Positions 22,966 through 34,888 of a stretch of DNA of 64,000 nt are shown piece after piece. Position 1 is the first letter of the stretch, and each line of letters begins with the position of its first letter. A program made the translations under genes and the position numbers. The notes beneath the pieces were generated by a model. The model did not search any database. It was not told the origin of the DNA and worked only from the letters and a program-made list of their open reading frames with translations. Where the stretch lies: assembly GCA_032622095.1 (NCBI GenBank), contig CP136062.1:142802351-142866350 (forward strand), written 5' to 3'. Source of the stretch: Siphonodentalium dalli (Eukaryota > Mollusca > Scaphopoda > Gadilida > Siphonodentaliidae).

Positions 22966-23146
22966 TCATATGATGTTGCGGCGCCAAACCCACACATTCG
23001 TCGATAGCGGCCCATCGTGTAAACAATAGTCGGTGGCAAGGAGGGGCTGTCCATACTGCAAGATCTCTCTCCACACAGGCAAGTCCCATTCTGCAACCGC
23101 CTGCATATCGTTTGGTGGCTCATTTGGTTATTCGAAGTATATATTG

Positions 23147-23300
23147 TACTAGCAGGGTTACCCGGCGTTGCCCAGGTTAATGCGATGTGAAACCATCTGT
23201 ATGCTGTGGATATTTGTTGGGAATAGAGAACACTCTTGTTCAAAGTGTTATACGTTTTCTCATAAAATGTATATTCAAATAGCATCACAAAACATGATTA
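23147..23300 (-). repeat. Dispersed repeat end (ACCCGGCGTTGCC motif)
   Basis: TACTAGCAGGGTTACCCGGC then GTTGCCCAGGTTAA is the end motif of a dispersed repeat type common in marine invertebrates (general knowledge, not checked here). The (CAGACAGA)n end near 25770-25803 may be the other end of the same composite, so 23147-25830 may be one large element. Confidence 0.55.
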
Positions 23301-23598
23301 TTACAGTCATGGAATATAAGTAGTGGCCCACCTTGTCAATTGTCATTCTGTTTATCGCGATTAATCCGTTCCACCAATAATGATGTATTTATTTATTTAC
23401 AACTGCGTATACGTCAGACGTTATAATATGATACATGGACATCATAAAGACATTATATTAGTTCGCATAAATAAAAGATGACAATTGGGTTTTACATATT
23501 GAGATGCATCAATCAATCTAGTGGGTTGGACTAAGATCTCGAGGATACCTGGCTATCATATCTCCATGAAGATACAGATGTTTTAAAGAAATTTCCAG

Positions 23599-23844
23599 GT
23601 GCTCTTCTGTTCATGGTGCTATATATTGGCTAAATATTCTCAGTTTCAACGAAATGTTGCTGCACTGGCAAATCAGCTACATTTGCCAGACACAGAGCGA
23701 GATTTTGAGTTGTTTATGTCAGTCGATGAGTCTGTTCTAAACCCCTTGTCAGATGTCAGTATTGGGAGGATCCTGAAAAGGCATGTGCTACTAACTGCAT
23801 TTTATTGTATATCAGAAGAAACTATATATGACTGCACACTGTGA
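23599..23844 (+). CDS. Possible terminal coding exon, unknown protein
   Basis: The open frame of 81 codons begins with GTG directly after AAATTTCCAG, a plausible splice acceptor. A second acceptor, ATTCTCAG, lies at 23636-23643 in the same phase. The downstream part reads FQRNVAALANQLHLP then an acidic DTERDFELFMSVDES stretch then GRILKRHVLL. The composition looks like real protein: mixed, helical, no simple sequence. It ends at a TGA at 23842. I do not recognise the family, and a retroelement origin is possible because dispersed repeats surround it. Confidence 0.3.
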   Translation: MLFCSWCYILAKYSQFQRNVAALANQLHLPDTERDFELFMSVDESVLNPLSDVSIGRILKRHVLLTAFYCISEETIYDCTL

Positions 23845-24299
23845 CCACTATTTTTGAACAGGCCTTCCATATATCCTGACAAATTGTAACTTTTTTTGTG
23901 GAAACTGTATTGAATGGAACAGACTCAATTTTGTTATATTATATATGCAATCCTCTGACGGTTCGAGGTCTCTCAGTTTGCATGAATATATGTATCTCTT
24001 CAATAGAATGATAAATATACGTTTAATGCTTCTTCTATGTATCTCTTTTTGCTAGCTCATTGTGTGAATGTCCTGATTGCCATCCCCATATAAATATGAC
24101 AATTAAGAAGATATAATTGTTCAAGTGACTTATAAGTGGGTTACCATTTGTCGGGATTGTGAAATGTGAACGCCCAAATCTCCTTAAAATGACATGGAGA
24201 TGGCCTGGGTGACTATATATAACTTATATGTGGATATCGGCGAATAGCAATCTTATCTATGATAGTGCATATCCGATCGCCGTCCGTGACGCAAACGAC

Positions 24300-25660
24300 A
24301 CCAAATGTGATTTAATTCATGGTATATCATTAGATAAAAACATGTATGAATTTGTTGGAAATTAGTGCCAAATATATTTGTATCAGCTTTTGCCTCTTCG
24401 ATTGTACCGCGTGAAGTATTATATAACACACAGACAGACAGAAAGACAGACAGACAGCACAATTTGATTTCTTGTATCATTTGAGAAGAACGTGTCTGAA
24501 TTTGATGGTAATTGGTACTAAAAATATTTTGTATCAGTTTTTGTATCAAGCTGCACACACTAAGACGCATTAGAGATTAGAGATGCATATATATGAAATT
24601 GGTGAAAATTGGCGAGTATACAAATTCGTATCAAATTGAAGGTCCCCATATCTCTCACCCATAAGGCACCAATTTGTTGTGTCTATACCACACGATACGA
24701 TTCCTCGTATCACGGAGAAGAATATGTATCAATCTGGTGGAAATCGGCACTAAATATATAGCTATAATGTCCCTCTCATCTCTATACACCACTGACTCGA
24801 ATGGCCCCACTTGTGACATCCTTAAACCACACAATTACACTCCTGATATCATGTAGATGATTGTTTATAAGTTTGGTGATAATCGGCGACTAAACAATGT
24901 TTTTTTTAATCAAATTTAGTGCCAATCCCTCCCTTCCCATCTCTCACCTAAACAGCACCACTATGGCGTCTTTAAATCACACGATCAGATTCCTCGTATC
25001 ATGGATAAGAACGTGTATCAATTTGGTGGAAATTGGCGCCAAAAACAATTGTGCATAAATTTTGGTGCCCCTGTCCCTTTCAATACACCCCTGACTCGAA
25101 TGACGCCACACTTGACAGATATAAGCCACACCATTAGACTCCTCATACAATGGGGATGCTTTTGTATAAGTGTGGTGGCAATCGGCGACTAAACCAATTA
25201 TTATCAAATTTAGTGCCCACCCCTCCCAATCTCTCATCCAAACGACAACAATTTGGTGTTGTTAAATCGCACAATTAGATTCCTTGTATCATGAAGAAGA
25301 ATATATATCAATTTGGTGGAAATCGGCGCTAAAATTAGTTTTATCAATTTTGGTGCCCCTCTCCCCTTTCGTGCAAATCTGACTCGAACGACGCCACTTT
25401 TGACATATTTAAACCACACCGTTGGATTCTTCATATCATGGGGATGATTATATGTAAGTTTCGTGGCAATCGGCGACAGAAAAAAATTCTGACCCTCCCC
25501 CTTCCGGGCACCCCTGACGCGAACGGCGCGACTTTTGCCATATTTAAAACACACCATTCGATACCTCATATTATGGGGATGATTATATATAAGTTTCGTG
25601 GCAATCGCCGACAATTCTTTTTTCTGCCCCTCCCCCTTTTCTGCCCCTGACAACATCGGC
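24300..25660 (+). repeat. Degenerate tandem array, about ten units of 135-150 bp
   Basis: A motif close to TGGTGGAAATCGGCGCTAAA recurs near 24361, 24511, 24610, 24746, 24882, 25030, 25180, 25320, 25470 and 25604. Upstream of each is a CACACCATTxGATTCCTCAT-like block. Two unit types tend to alternate, one ending GGCGAC and the other GGCGCC/GGCGCT. A 143-codon minus-strand frame (25234-25665) is a by-product of the repeat. Units diverge by 20-40 percent by eye, so the array is old. Confidence 0.85.
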
Positions 25661-25768
25661 GTCACTTTAGAAAATTTTAACCCCGACCATTATCTTTCTC
25701 GTAAAAAGTTACTCCTAGTAGACCCCTTTGGCATCATCTAGATGGTCCCCTGTGAATTTCTATAGAAC

Positions 25769-25769
<1 letters not shown>

Positions 25770-25803
<34 letters not shown>

Positions 25804-25830
25804 TTCGCAAATATAGATATAGATAGATTG
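25770..25830. repeat. (CAGA)n microsatellite and element end
   Basis: A CAGACAGA run is followed by ATTCGCAAATATAGATATAG. This tail is typical of the dispersed repeat whose other end may lie at 23147. Confidence 0.75.
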
Positions 25831-26405
25831 GTTGACATACTATATATATAGTAGCTCCATATGAGTGTTTATATATCGAATGTAATAATAATGTATTTTA
25901 TATAACCGTAAAACCTAAAACGGTTTACAAAGATAATACTGGCATAACACGTGCGATAAAATATGTATACACAAGTAATCTAAAATAAATACATAACATA
26001 TAAGACCATCTGCATATAAGTGTTAACAGTTTTTTTTAAAAATATGGCAAAAAACAGGTTGCGGATGTGAGAATATATACAAATCAGTGGGGGGGGGGTC
26101 AATTTGGAAGTGGTTTCAAACAATTTGCGTGCGAGTATTAAAACGCTGAGCCGGGTGAAACGGATATAGTTAAGATCACATGGAAGCGGATAAACTCAAT
26201 ATATATTTGACCACGCGAGTCCGAATGTTATAGTAAGAACTTATTTCAATGTTGATGTACAAACCACGGTGAAAAACTTTGCTGCTGGTTGTCTTTCTCA
26301 AGTTTGTACTGCTATATGTTATATTAAAGATGGATTATCTATTTAAATAACAAATTTTAGATAGTTTCCTGGGTACGAAATAATGCGTATGAGTTGGAAA
26401 TCCCT
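25831..26405. other. Unassigned AT-rich DNA
   Basis: A G run is present near 26089-26097. Nothing coding was recognised. Confidence 0.4.
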
Positions 26406-26714
26406 GTCAGAAACGCTTCTATCAATTAATATTGATTTTATTTCGAATATTTTATTATAAAATGAGATGATAAAGTGGGACACTTTATTGATCTATTTTT
26501 AGAACAGACGATTCATCGATTCATGCGATATTATATAGCTATAAAGATCATTAGAGTATTCCTATATATAGTTATGCTTCGAACGTCAAATGTCCCAGAT
26601 GTATTGTTTGTATAACAGTAGCCAATAGTGTTCGTTATGACAACCACCGTCACGTTTTTAGACCAGAAAATACTCGAAATATTATCAATATTAATCGATA
26701 GAAGCATTTCCGGA
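26406..26714. mobile_element. Foldback MITE
   Basis: The arms 26406-26454 and 26662-26714 are inverted copies. The left arm reads GTCAGAAACGCTTCTATCAA then TTAATATTGATTTTATTTCG. The inverse of the right arm reads GTCCGGAAATGCTTCTATCG then ATTAATATTGATAATATTTC. Match is about 80-85 percent. No target duplication was identified and there is no coding content. Confidence 0.75.
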
Positions 26715-27549
26715 CATAGGTCTTCGATTCATATCTAATATTGTATACCCCGGTAACTATATAACGCATAGATAGACCAACTTTAATTGTATGTAGAACC
26801 ACGGGTGGTGTTGAGAAATGTTCATGGCCATGGGTTATTCGATGGTGTTGATACTCGCTTCTTATTGTTTCCTAGTGATACTCCGGATGGGACTGTACTG
26901 TGTAAGCCACCATGTTCTCTATAAATCAAGACCAGGGGTCCATACGCCATCAACAATGAAAGATTTATCGCAGATGCTCCTCGCCAACGCAGAACTATGG
27001 GACATTTGATGGATCCGTGAAGCAATCATCTCGGTATGGTAACCCAAAACAACCACATATTTACATTTCGACAAAACCAACTACCGCGTACACATTAAGT
27101 TGCATTATTAACACGATTGGAATACGTGGTCCCTACTATAGGAATCGATGCCTTCTAAATTTACGCACATCACATATCATCCAATTAGATCCGTGGTAAT
27201 TGCACGGACCCGGGCGACAAGAATTCACAAATTTGGTCCCCGACGGAGACTCTTTGTGTATACTAGGGGAACAAAATAATTCCTTCGGCAATTCTCCCTT
27301 CGGCACCATGCACCATATTGATCCCCCGGAACATACTGTATAGGTGCTTTGCGTCAAAATAACTTGTAAAGACCTCGGTTTACAACAACAGGATTTCTGA
27401 AACATTGAACGTTAGAGTCGATTTAGCAGATGGCATTTAACCCAGGCAATGGACAAGGATCAACAGCAACACCAATATTTAAACAAATACAGTTAGATTC
27501 AATTGTGTTCATTTCTGATACAATTCATCACCTTCTGTTATTTCCTTTT
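26715..27549. other. Unassigned DNA
   Basis: Several 60-89-codon frames on both strands, none with a recognisable domain. Confidence 0.4.
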
Positions 27550-27755
27550 TGTTTTATTGGGTTTATCATTGTTTCAGTCGTATTTCACGACGTTGTCAGT
27601 TTCAAGGATGGGGAACTACAAGAATCAGGTTACCTTCACTCTGCGTCGATCACAAATCCGCCTTTATCGGAATTCAAACCAACTTCGCCATTGTGTTGGA
27701 CGTATTATGTTGTACTAATGCGTCACGCACCTTAGCAACTGAGCCACACATCTGC
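27550..27755 (-). mobile_element. SINE relic (tRNA head plus central domain)
   Basis: On the minus strand the A-box GTGGCTCAGTTGCTAAGG lies near 27730-27750 and the B-box GGTTTGAATTCC near 27670-27682. The left part, TTTCACGACGTTGTCAGTTT then CAAGGATGGGG, matches the central region of the SINEs at 19.3 and 20.7 kb. The overlapping 101- and 71-codon plus-strand frames across it are not genes. Confidence 0.7.
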
Positions 27756-27899
27756 CATGTATAGCTTCAATCTCATCGTTGGAAGAAAGACGTGTTTGCA
27801 TGACATTCGCTTGTCCTTTAAAAGTTTCAGTTATAGTTCAATGTTTTGTTCCGGTGCTGATTGGCTATGCAAAGGCAAAACAACCCCCATCCTATATCA

Positions 27900-28690
27900 G
27901 TGTTCAATATATTGTATTGCCACAAATGTATTAAAAACTTTGAGAACCACATATTATATATCGGGGAAATGTTGAATTACACAAAAGGGCCAATAAGAAT
28001 AAACAGTTGCACAGAACACGCATTATATTTTCAGTTGACTTAGTTCTTCATCCTGCGCAATGATGCAGCTTAGATAGTATATAGACGGTAGTCCCATCAG
28101 AGCGATTGGTTGGTCACTCATACAACACAGTGATGCATGTGCCCTGACCGAACCACTTGTGATGTCCTTGATATGATATATAGCATAGAACATATCAGGG
28201 GAAAAGTTTTAATTACATAAAATGCTCAATGAATTTGAATGAAAACCAAAGAGTTCTCAAGGCGAACGGCACAAAAACAGCATTGTTTTGGAAATCAGGT
28301 TTCTTTCTCCACCGCAACGATACAACACAGGTAGTACATAGAACTCCCATCAGAGCGCTCAGTGGGTCACTAATACAACACAGTCATGTATGCCCCTCCG
28401 ACCGAACCACTTGTAATTTCTTTGATGTGATATGCAGTACATAACATATTGGCGAAATGTTTTAATTGCACAAAGGGGCCAATGAAAAACATGGAAATCT
28501 CCCGTCCCGTTAGCAGTCGACTGAAGTTTCTTTATCCTTAGCAATTCTAAAACGCAGATAGTCGTACATAATATAGTTCCATCAGATCGCACAATGGGTC
28601 ACTGATACAACAACGTCATTTATGTTTCTCTGACCGAACCACTTGTAATTTTCTTGATGCGATATTTAGTATAGAACGGTCCGCTTTCAT
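27900..28690 (+). repeat. Tandem repeat, about 230-255 bp units
   Basis: CCCATCAGAGCGATTGG (28093), CCCATCAGAGCGCTCAG (28347) and TCCATCAGATCGCACAA (28578) mark three units. Each is followed by GGTCACT, ATACAACA, CCGAACCACTTGTAAT and a GGCGAAATGTTTTAATT-like block. A partial fourth block precedes them near 27960. Confidence 0.85.
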
Positions 28691-30254
28691 CAGCGGGGAG
28701 AGCAAATAGGACATTATCTACCTTCACATTACAGGTATAATTATTGACGTGTGTATTCATTACCATTACTGAGAAGGCTTATAATCAATGCCATCAACAC
28801 ACTGTTTGCATAATTAGGTTTCTGTCCAAGAATAAACACGCAGTCAAACGAGTCCGGCTTTGCTGTACAAGTTTACTTGTCATCAGCTTCACATATCTTA
28901 GGCGATCATCACTTTGAATCAATGGAACCATTGTCAAGCATAAACTGCATGAGGTGGGAGACAGCGGATATGCTTTCTGTTGTGAAACTTTCATCCACCT
29001 ACATAGCTTACCGCATGAACCACGGAACGGAAATTGCGTTTCAAGCTCGTTGATAGTCAGAGAAAAAAAGAAACTAACCGTTTAGAACAGAAACAGGACG
29101 AACGTGTGATGGATACCGTACACGTTCTGTATAATTTGCTGTCATTGTAGCATTTGGTTGAATTTGTCGTGATCATATGTTTTGCGTACTTGGGTATTCG
29201 TGTTCAAGAAATTGGTATGTGAGTACCCTTGACACCCGGAATTAGTATCTGAACGCCAGTGCTGTTGAAATATAACTTGACAATTTATCAAAGATCCATC
29301 ACTGGTGGTGATTTTGTTTTCTGTTTCATGTGTGCATTCATCTACGTCAGACCAATATATACACATGTACCGAAATGGCATGTACTCAGAATGGGTACCA
29401 AATAATTAAAACCTCTATAGTTAACGACAAAATCAACATAATATCCAGAGATTGCGGATCGACTGCGATATGAGCCAAGATATGCTGCTGAAATATAAAC
29501 TATGGATAATTTTATTGTCTGTCGACGAGACTACATCCTCTCTTTATAGAGGAAATGGGACTTAATGGAAATAGCTATATCAGTAAATGTCAATAGAGCA
29601 AAGTTTAATGCGAGATGTTTGGGGGGAAACATCAGTTTCAATGGGACACGACTCGTGTTGCTTGTGGAGAAAATTCGAGTTTTTTATTCTTAATTTCCGT
29701 TGGAACGTAAACAGTATGGACGCCCAAATAGCACATCAAAATTTGTGTTTCTTTCCGGCGAATTGCGCGGCTTGGCGGATATTAAATTCGCCATATCGCG
29801 TAAATCGAGACACATCACATCGCCCTGAGACATTTCTTGGGTATTTAACGGAACGATGCGGAAATGAACAGAGAAGTGCACAGGCAATTATTCGCTGACA
29901 CGATCCTCTGTAAATATGCACAGGAGTGGCCATGCCGTTACTGTCTGTTTAGTTCCGTCTCATCATGTTTGATAGTGAACGTGATGTTAGTTCCTGATTG
30001 ATCAGTCTTGACAAAAAGCCGACGAAAGTCTTTCAGATGTAAATCTGAACAAAATTATCGTTGACGTTCTGGACTGCTGGTCGAAAATGGAGCTAGATAG
30101 CGAACCTTCAAATGTCACGAGGTGACACAAACCAGGTGTGGCACAGAAATTAATTGACATTTTGATACACATACGGGGATCAGTTTTGTTTGTCATTTTC
30201 GATCATTGTTTGCGTTTTATTGCCGTAAAACGGCAACATAAGCCACATAAATAG
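28691..30254. other. Unassigned DNA
   Basis: At 29690-29933 the sequence is open in three frames (one plus, two minus) over a CpG-richer patch. I recognise no domain in any of them. No repeat partner was seen in the window. Confidence 0.4.
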
Positions 30255-30470
30255 AGTCCAACATAACCTGGTTTAGTTGGCCGAACCTGAAATGACGAAT
30301 ACGTCTTTTCTCAACTTTTTTCTGGATTTCAATTGTTATACAATCAGTTCAATGGGCGATGTTGTACACGATATAGCTATGTACAGGGAACTTCAACCAC
30401 GCGTACACGTAAATTGTAAGGCGTGTTAATTACTATGGTATTGTTATGGAGACGCACTTGGCTAACATTT
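30255..30470 (+). repeat. Dispersed repeat, family R2 copy 2
   Basis: Direct-orientation partner of 22845-22965, with about 90 additional bases between GTTATACAATCA and ATTACTATGGTATTGTTATG. Confidence 0.7.
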
Positions 30471-30759
30471 TATCTAGTACACTCACTCGTGTATTAGTTC
30501 AAAAAGATTCACTTTGGTAGAGAACATGAATTTTCGTTTGAAAACCTGGAAGTGTTGTATTTAAGTGTTCAAAATTTCTTCAATATTGTCGTTTTCTTCC
30601 AAAATAAACCAACCTTGCACTAGATACATGTATGTGCTCCAGCTTGTCGATGAATCCACAAATTTGAGGATGAAGATTGCCATCAATGTTGAAATTAGGC
30701 AACTTTGTGCTACCTTGAACATTTCTTTACTAAATAGTCATTGACGAGTAGTCCCCTTT

Positions 30760-30822
30760 GGAAATGTTCAGACAATAAGTTCAAGAAAACAATTTTGTTG
30801 AACTTATTATCTGAACATTTCC
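30760..30822. repeat. 25-bp-arm hairpin
   Basis: Positions 30760-30784 and 30798-30822 are inverse copies (GGAAATGTTCAGACAATAAG then TTCAA against its inverse, one mismatch) with a 13-base loop. It may be a miniature element of a dispersed family, because repeat family R3 starts about 60 bases later. Confidence 0.85.
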
Positions 30823-30879
30823 CTAAAAGAAATTGGACTCCTGCATTTGTATCATCTGTCGTCCGCTTATTTTACCCTC

Positions 30880-31310
30880 TTTTTTAATGGTGGGGGGTAT
30901 ACTTTTTTGTACCTGTCTGTCCGTCCGTACGTCCGTCCTATGTCTGTTTAGGTCATATCTTGAACAGTAGTGCTCGGATCTCAAAGAAATTTGGTATGGA
31001 TGTTCATTGCACGTACTAGGAGGACATTCAATAGAGGGTTCAATCGTTTTGTTCTGATTTTCCATTCTAGAGTTATTCTTCTTTGTTTATCTGGAAATGT
31101 TGACTTTTTGGTCCGTCCGATGTCTGTTCACGTCATAACTTGAACAGTAGTCCTCGGATCTCAATGAAATTTTGTATGGATGTTCACCACTATGAGGACA
31201 TTTAATGGCCTGTTCAACCGTTTTGTATTGGAATTTCGTTCTATAGTTATTCATCTTTGTTTATATGAAAATGCTGATTTTTGGGTCCATCTGTCTGAGT
31301 ATAGCAGTCA
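30880..31310 (+). repeat. Dispersed repeat, family R3 (GTCCGTCC type), plus copy
   Basis: Two tandem units of about 190 bases: (TGTCCGTCC)-rich text, then GTCATATCTTGAACAGTAGT, GGATCTCAAAGAAATTTGGT, ATGGATGTTCA and TTCAACCGTTTTG-like blocks. A third unit starts near 31286. It is the same family, inverted, as 62760-63525. The repeat begins with TGGTGGGGGGTATA, matching GGCGGGGGGTAAT at the other locus. Confidence 0.85.
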
Positions 31311-31335
31311 TGGGTTATAGATATGCCCACACTAG

Positions 31336-31922
31336 CCCTTTACCCAACAAAACGGCCAAAACCGGCCAAATAAAGCTTCAACAGCCTAAAATATCTTCGG
31401 TCTGTCTCAATAGAACCATACAAATATGGATATCATTGGAACCGGCTCCTTGACCACATTGTGATAGTTACAGTTAGCCCTGTGCCAATGCATTCTCTTA
31501 TATATGCGAGTCGACCATAGGTCGCCTCGCATATATAAGAGAATGCATTGGCCTAAAAATAATCTTTTTTTAACACTTTTTACCATTTTTTCTTACATTC
31601 TTTAACAATTTTATAATTTTTAATGTGTTAAGCCAATGCATTCTCTTATATAAGAGAATGCATTGGCACAGGGCCCTTCTGTTGGGTAAAGGTTAACCGT
31701 TATTACACCAGTTGTTGCCCAATGCCAAGTCCTTATGCGTGCTGTCATTTTGCAGGCGCTTCACTAGGATGGTGAAACATGAAAACGCAGATACACACAC
31801 CGCACGAACTTACGCTTGTCCAACACGCTAGGTACATGTACCTATTTTTTAATGTGTTAAGCCAATGCATTCTCTTATATAAGAGAATGCATTGGCACAG
31901 GGCCCTTCTGTTGGGTAAAGGG
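31336..31922. mobile_element. piggyBac-like MITE, opposite orientation, duplicated end
   Basis: The left TIR CCCTTTACCCAACA (31336-31349) is flanked by CTAG. The rightmost inverse TIR (31909-31922) is also flanked by CTAG, so the outer boundaries share a 4-bp flank that differs from TTAA. A second right end lies inside at 31680-31693, followed by TTAA. The block AATGTGTTAAGCCAATGCAT through the TIR therefore occurs twice, around 31620-31690 and 31849-31922. The left palindrome (about 31487-31553) is intact, but both right palindromes have lost their centre. The interior matches 5342-5742 in inverse orientation. Confidence 0.85.
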
Positions 31923-32959
31923 CTAGACGGTATGCCACACGAGGTTATGGATGACGACAGTCCATCTCTTGTTTTTCATGGAAACCCTTCACCCGAACAA
32001 TAGACATTCCAATGGTTACTTGTATAACTGAGTGGGGGAATCCATTTATAGAAAGGGTAAATGTGAGACTCGGAGATTATGAAGCGCTTCAAATGTGTTC
32101 AATATGCTGGCGACAAAAGAAGGACGTGAGTCTCAGCATTAGATCCGCGTCCAACAGCTTCCGGCAGTGGTTCCAACAATCACTAAAGAAAAGACAAATT
32201 CGTTATTAATATATGGGGAATTTTCTGTTTGAGATTCATTACGACCTATCAATTTGCGTTGTGGCTTTCATAAATGAGACAGCGGGCACCCAGCAGCGAT
32301 CAAGATATTAGCCAGGGAATACAACCAGCGCTTGGAGGCGAACATTGTAATTGAGTCTGGTGCAGTCTTAGGTGCCATGTGATCAGACTGATCACAAATC
32401 CCTTTAGCAGTACGATATTCAAACGATATATAGACGTAAAATTGAGCCCCAAACTTCACACAAAAGGGCCATAAAAATTGGCTAATGGAACCCAATATTG
32501 AACATGACTTGTATTTCATGATAATGAATATGGAGAGCAACTTTCATTGGACTATGCAGGTATATGTTCAATAGAATTAAAGTTATTTGAAAAAGAAAAT
32601 AAATGAATGGAATGGACGGACGAACTGACCAAGAACGTAATACGTTCCGTTTAAAATGGCGTATAAACTACACAGAAGAGAAGCAAGCGTCATTTTATGC
32701 TGGTCATATACTGATTGTGATTAACCCAATTTTGAAGCAAGTTAAGTCTTTGTTCTGGTTTTACATTAAAGTGTAAAATATTAAAACCGCAGCGTTTTAA
32801 ATTTCATTTAGCGCATATGTTTCTGTCTAAAAAAAACTTTGCCAAATTCTCCTATTGGGTGGGTGGGTTCGATTTTTTGGAGGTTATATATAGGGAAACT
32901 CTCCCAGGGGAACGCTCATTAAAAAAAAAAACTTAAAATATCTCCATTATTCCGTCAAT
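31923..32959. other. Unassigned DNA
   Basis: Frames at 32012-32209 (+) and 32268-32540 (-) lack recognisable domains. An A run is present near 32920. Confidence 0.4.
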
Positions 32960-33095
32960 AATCATAACCTCGATCCTAACCTCACGTGGCACGCGTTACT
33001 GCGATTGACTATCAATCGATATCTAATCTTGAATCCCGATTAAGTATATTTCGCTATCTAAGCGTGTGCGCATTGGTTGGTCAGAGATTGGAGAC
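32960..33095 (+). repeat. Dispersed repeat, copy 2 of the 1.48-kb family
   Basis: Partner of 1480-1600 with shared GCGTTACTGCGATTGACTAT and ATCCCGATTAAGTATATTTC blocks. Old and diverged. Confidence 0.5.
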
Positions 33096-34160
33096 ACGGA
33101 CTCACTGTAGGTGTTCATAAATTATGTTAGATAGACCACTTCCTGGTGCACATTCCTGACATGTTATTTAGGGATACATATATGCTATGGGTGCTTATTG
33201 TTCTAAACAACGACAACGTTGTCGGTGCTTCATGTGTTACCAGTTACAACCGTACTCAGTCAGACATAACACAATTTGTATGAGTAAGATATGTGATAGA
33301 GATAGTAACATGAGTCAAAGAAAAGCATTATGGAACTGACAGTTGTGTATAAGAGCATGTGTAAGACCTGGCACGATCTCCAGAATGCATGGTATACCTG
33401 GCAATCAAGAGCTGTGGTGTCCCATAATTTGTCTGGCATGCCAATAAACGGCTGTCATTTCTTGGCATGTGGTTTGTATACTACCTGTAGTACAGCACAG
33501 CTAAAGCAATAGATGACAATTGTTGCGTTGAACACGTTTTGACAAAGATCTTTAGACCAAGCACGTTATTTTTGTAACCAGTATTTGTATTCGTTGGCAA
33601 TCATAGAATTTACGCACTGCTTTTCAAGTTGATTGACAGAACATATTTATTGCGACCCACATAAAACAAAATTACACAACAGTGTTGGTGCACAGGGGAT
33701 CGGGGTGATAAATAGAGACAATTCGCAAAATTACGAATACGATTATGGATATAGACAACATCCTGTCAGTATACAGCTAAAATTCGATTTTACACACGGG
33801 GGTTCTTATGTGAGACGAAATATACCCCACTCAATTTAAACTATGAGTCAAGGATGTGATACCGGTCGTGTCTGGGGACGCTCTAACATTATACGTGTGG
33901 TCTATGGCACACGGATAAGAAGAACATGGTATCTAAAAGAGACACTCATCACTTTTTCCATCAAATATATATGTAACTGAATGTATTGGGGCATATGCCG
34001 TCTCACCAATTAACCATCGTATGTAAGTTGTGACGGTGTCCACCTTATGTACTATGACAATATATCATATCCGTATCCGTATCCGTATCCGTATCATATC
34101 GTAATGGTGATTTTGCGAAAGGTCTCTAATGAAACTGGTGGGAACCCCTGGTGCAACATC
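33096..34160. other. Unassigned DNA with a hexamer run
   Basis: A (CCGTAT)n hexamer run of four copies lies near 34070-34094. No gene was recognised. The 60-69-codon frames lack domains. Confidence 0.45.
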
Positions 34161-34735
34161 AAAGACCGTGTGTCAGTGCATTCTCTTATATATGGGAGTC
34201 TCCTGTATGGAGCCTTGAGTGTGTTAGTGGGTTTGCTGATACGACACGAATGTTAGCACGGAAGGATAGAACGGTACAGCTTCGAGTTCTACCCTTCCGC
34301 GATGGCACAATTGCCGTATAAACAAACCCATTTAACACATGTGGTGTTCTGTGTTTATTACACGTCACTCGTTCTATAATCCGTGCATTAAAAAATACAT
34401 GCCTACGCTGGTCTACATGGTTTATTTAGGCACATTCAAGTATTGTTTTGTCGTGTGAGGTTTTTATTTTATAGTTCCGGTTTCATGGCTGAGGCGAACG
34501 TCATCACATGGAACCTACGTTCCATACGGATTTGTAAATGTGGAAGGGTAATAACACCGTACATCTAGGAACGAGCGTGTAATACATATAATAATGCACT
34601 GGCTTACAGGGTCAATGTAAATAGTGTTAGGCCAATGCATTAACTTGTATATGCGAGGCTCAGGAGACTCACATAAAAAGAGAATGCATTGGCACAGGGA
34701 TTTCAGGAATTTCCAGTCACGGAAGGGCTAAGTGA
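34161..34735. repeat. Degenerate relic of the palindromic-core family
   Basis: GTGCATTCTCTTATATATGG near 34175, GGCCAATGCATTAACTTGTA near 34633 and AGAGAATGCATTGGCACAGG near 34680 are decayed copies of the 69-bp core found at 5371 and 54779. A separate local hairpin (CACGGAAGG with CCTTCCGCG, 34257-34301) and CACGGAAGGGC near 34720 suggest different outer ends from the piggyBac-like copies. Confidence 0.65.
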
Positions 34736-34888
34736 GTGTGACAGTGTACAGAAAATAATAAAAACATAAGGTGCAAAATTTGTCTGGAGGATGGTGTCCC
34801 AGGAGTCTGTGGTGTCAATTGACGTACAATAAACAGCATCCAAGACAAAGGAAACGGTTTGTGGAGGCAATATATCCTCATTCACATA

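Noticed and set aside
25234-25665. 143-codon minus-strand frame
   Set aside because: Lies across three units of a tandem array; the periodic peptide follows the DNA repeat.
29587-29933. Gene in a patch open in three frames
   Set aside because: No frame has a recognisable domain; openness in several frames likely reflects base composition.
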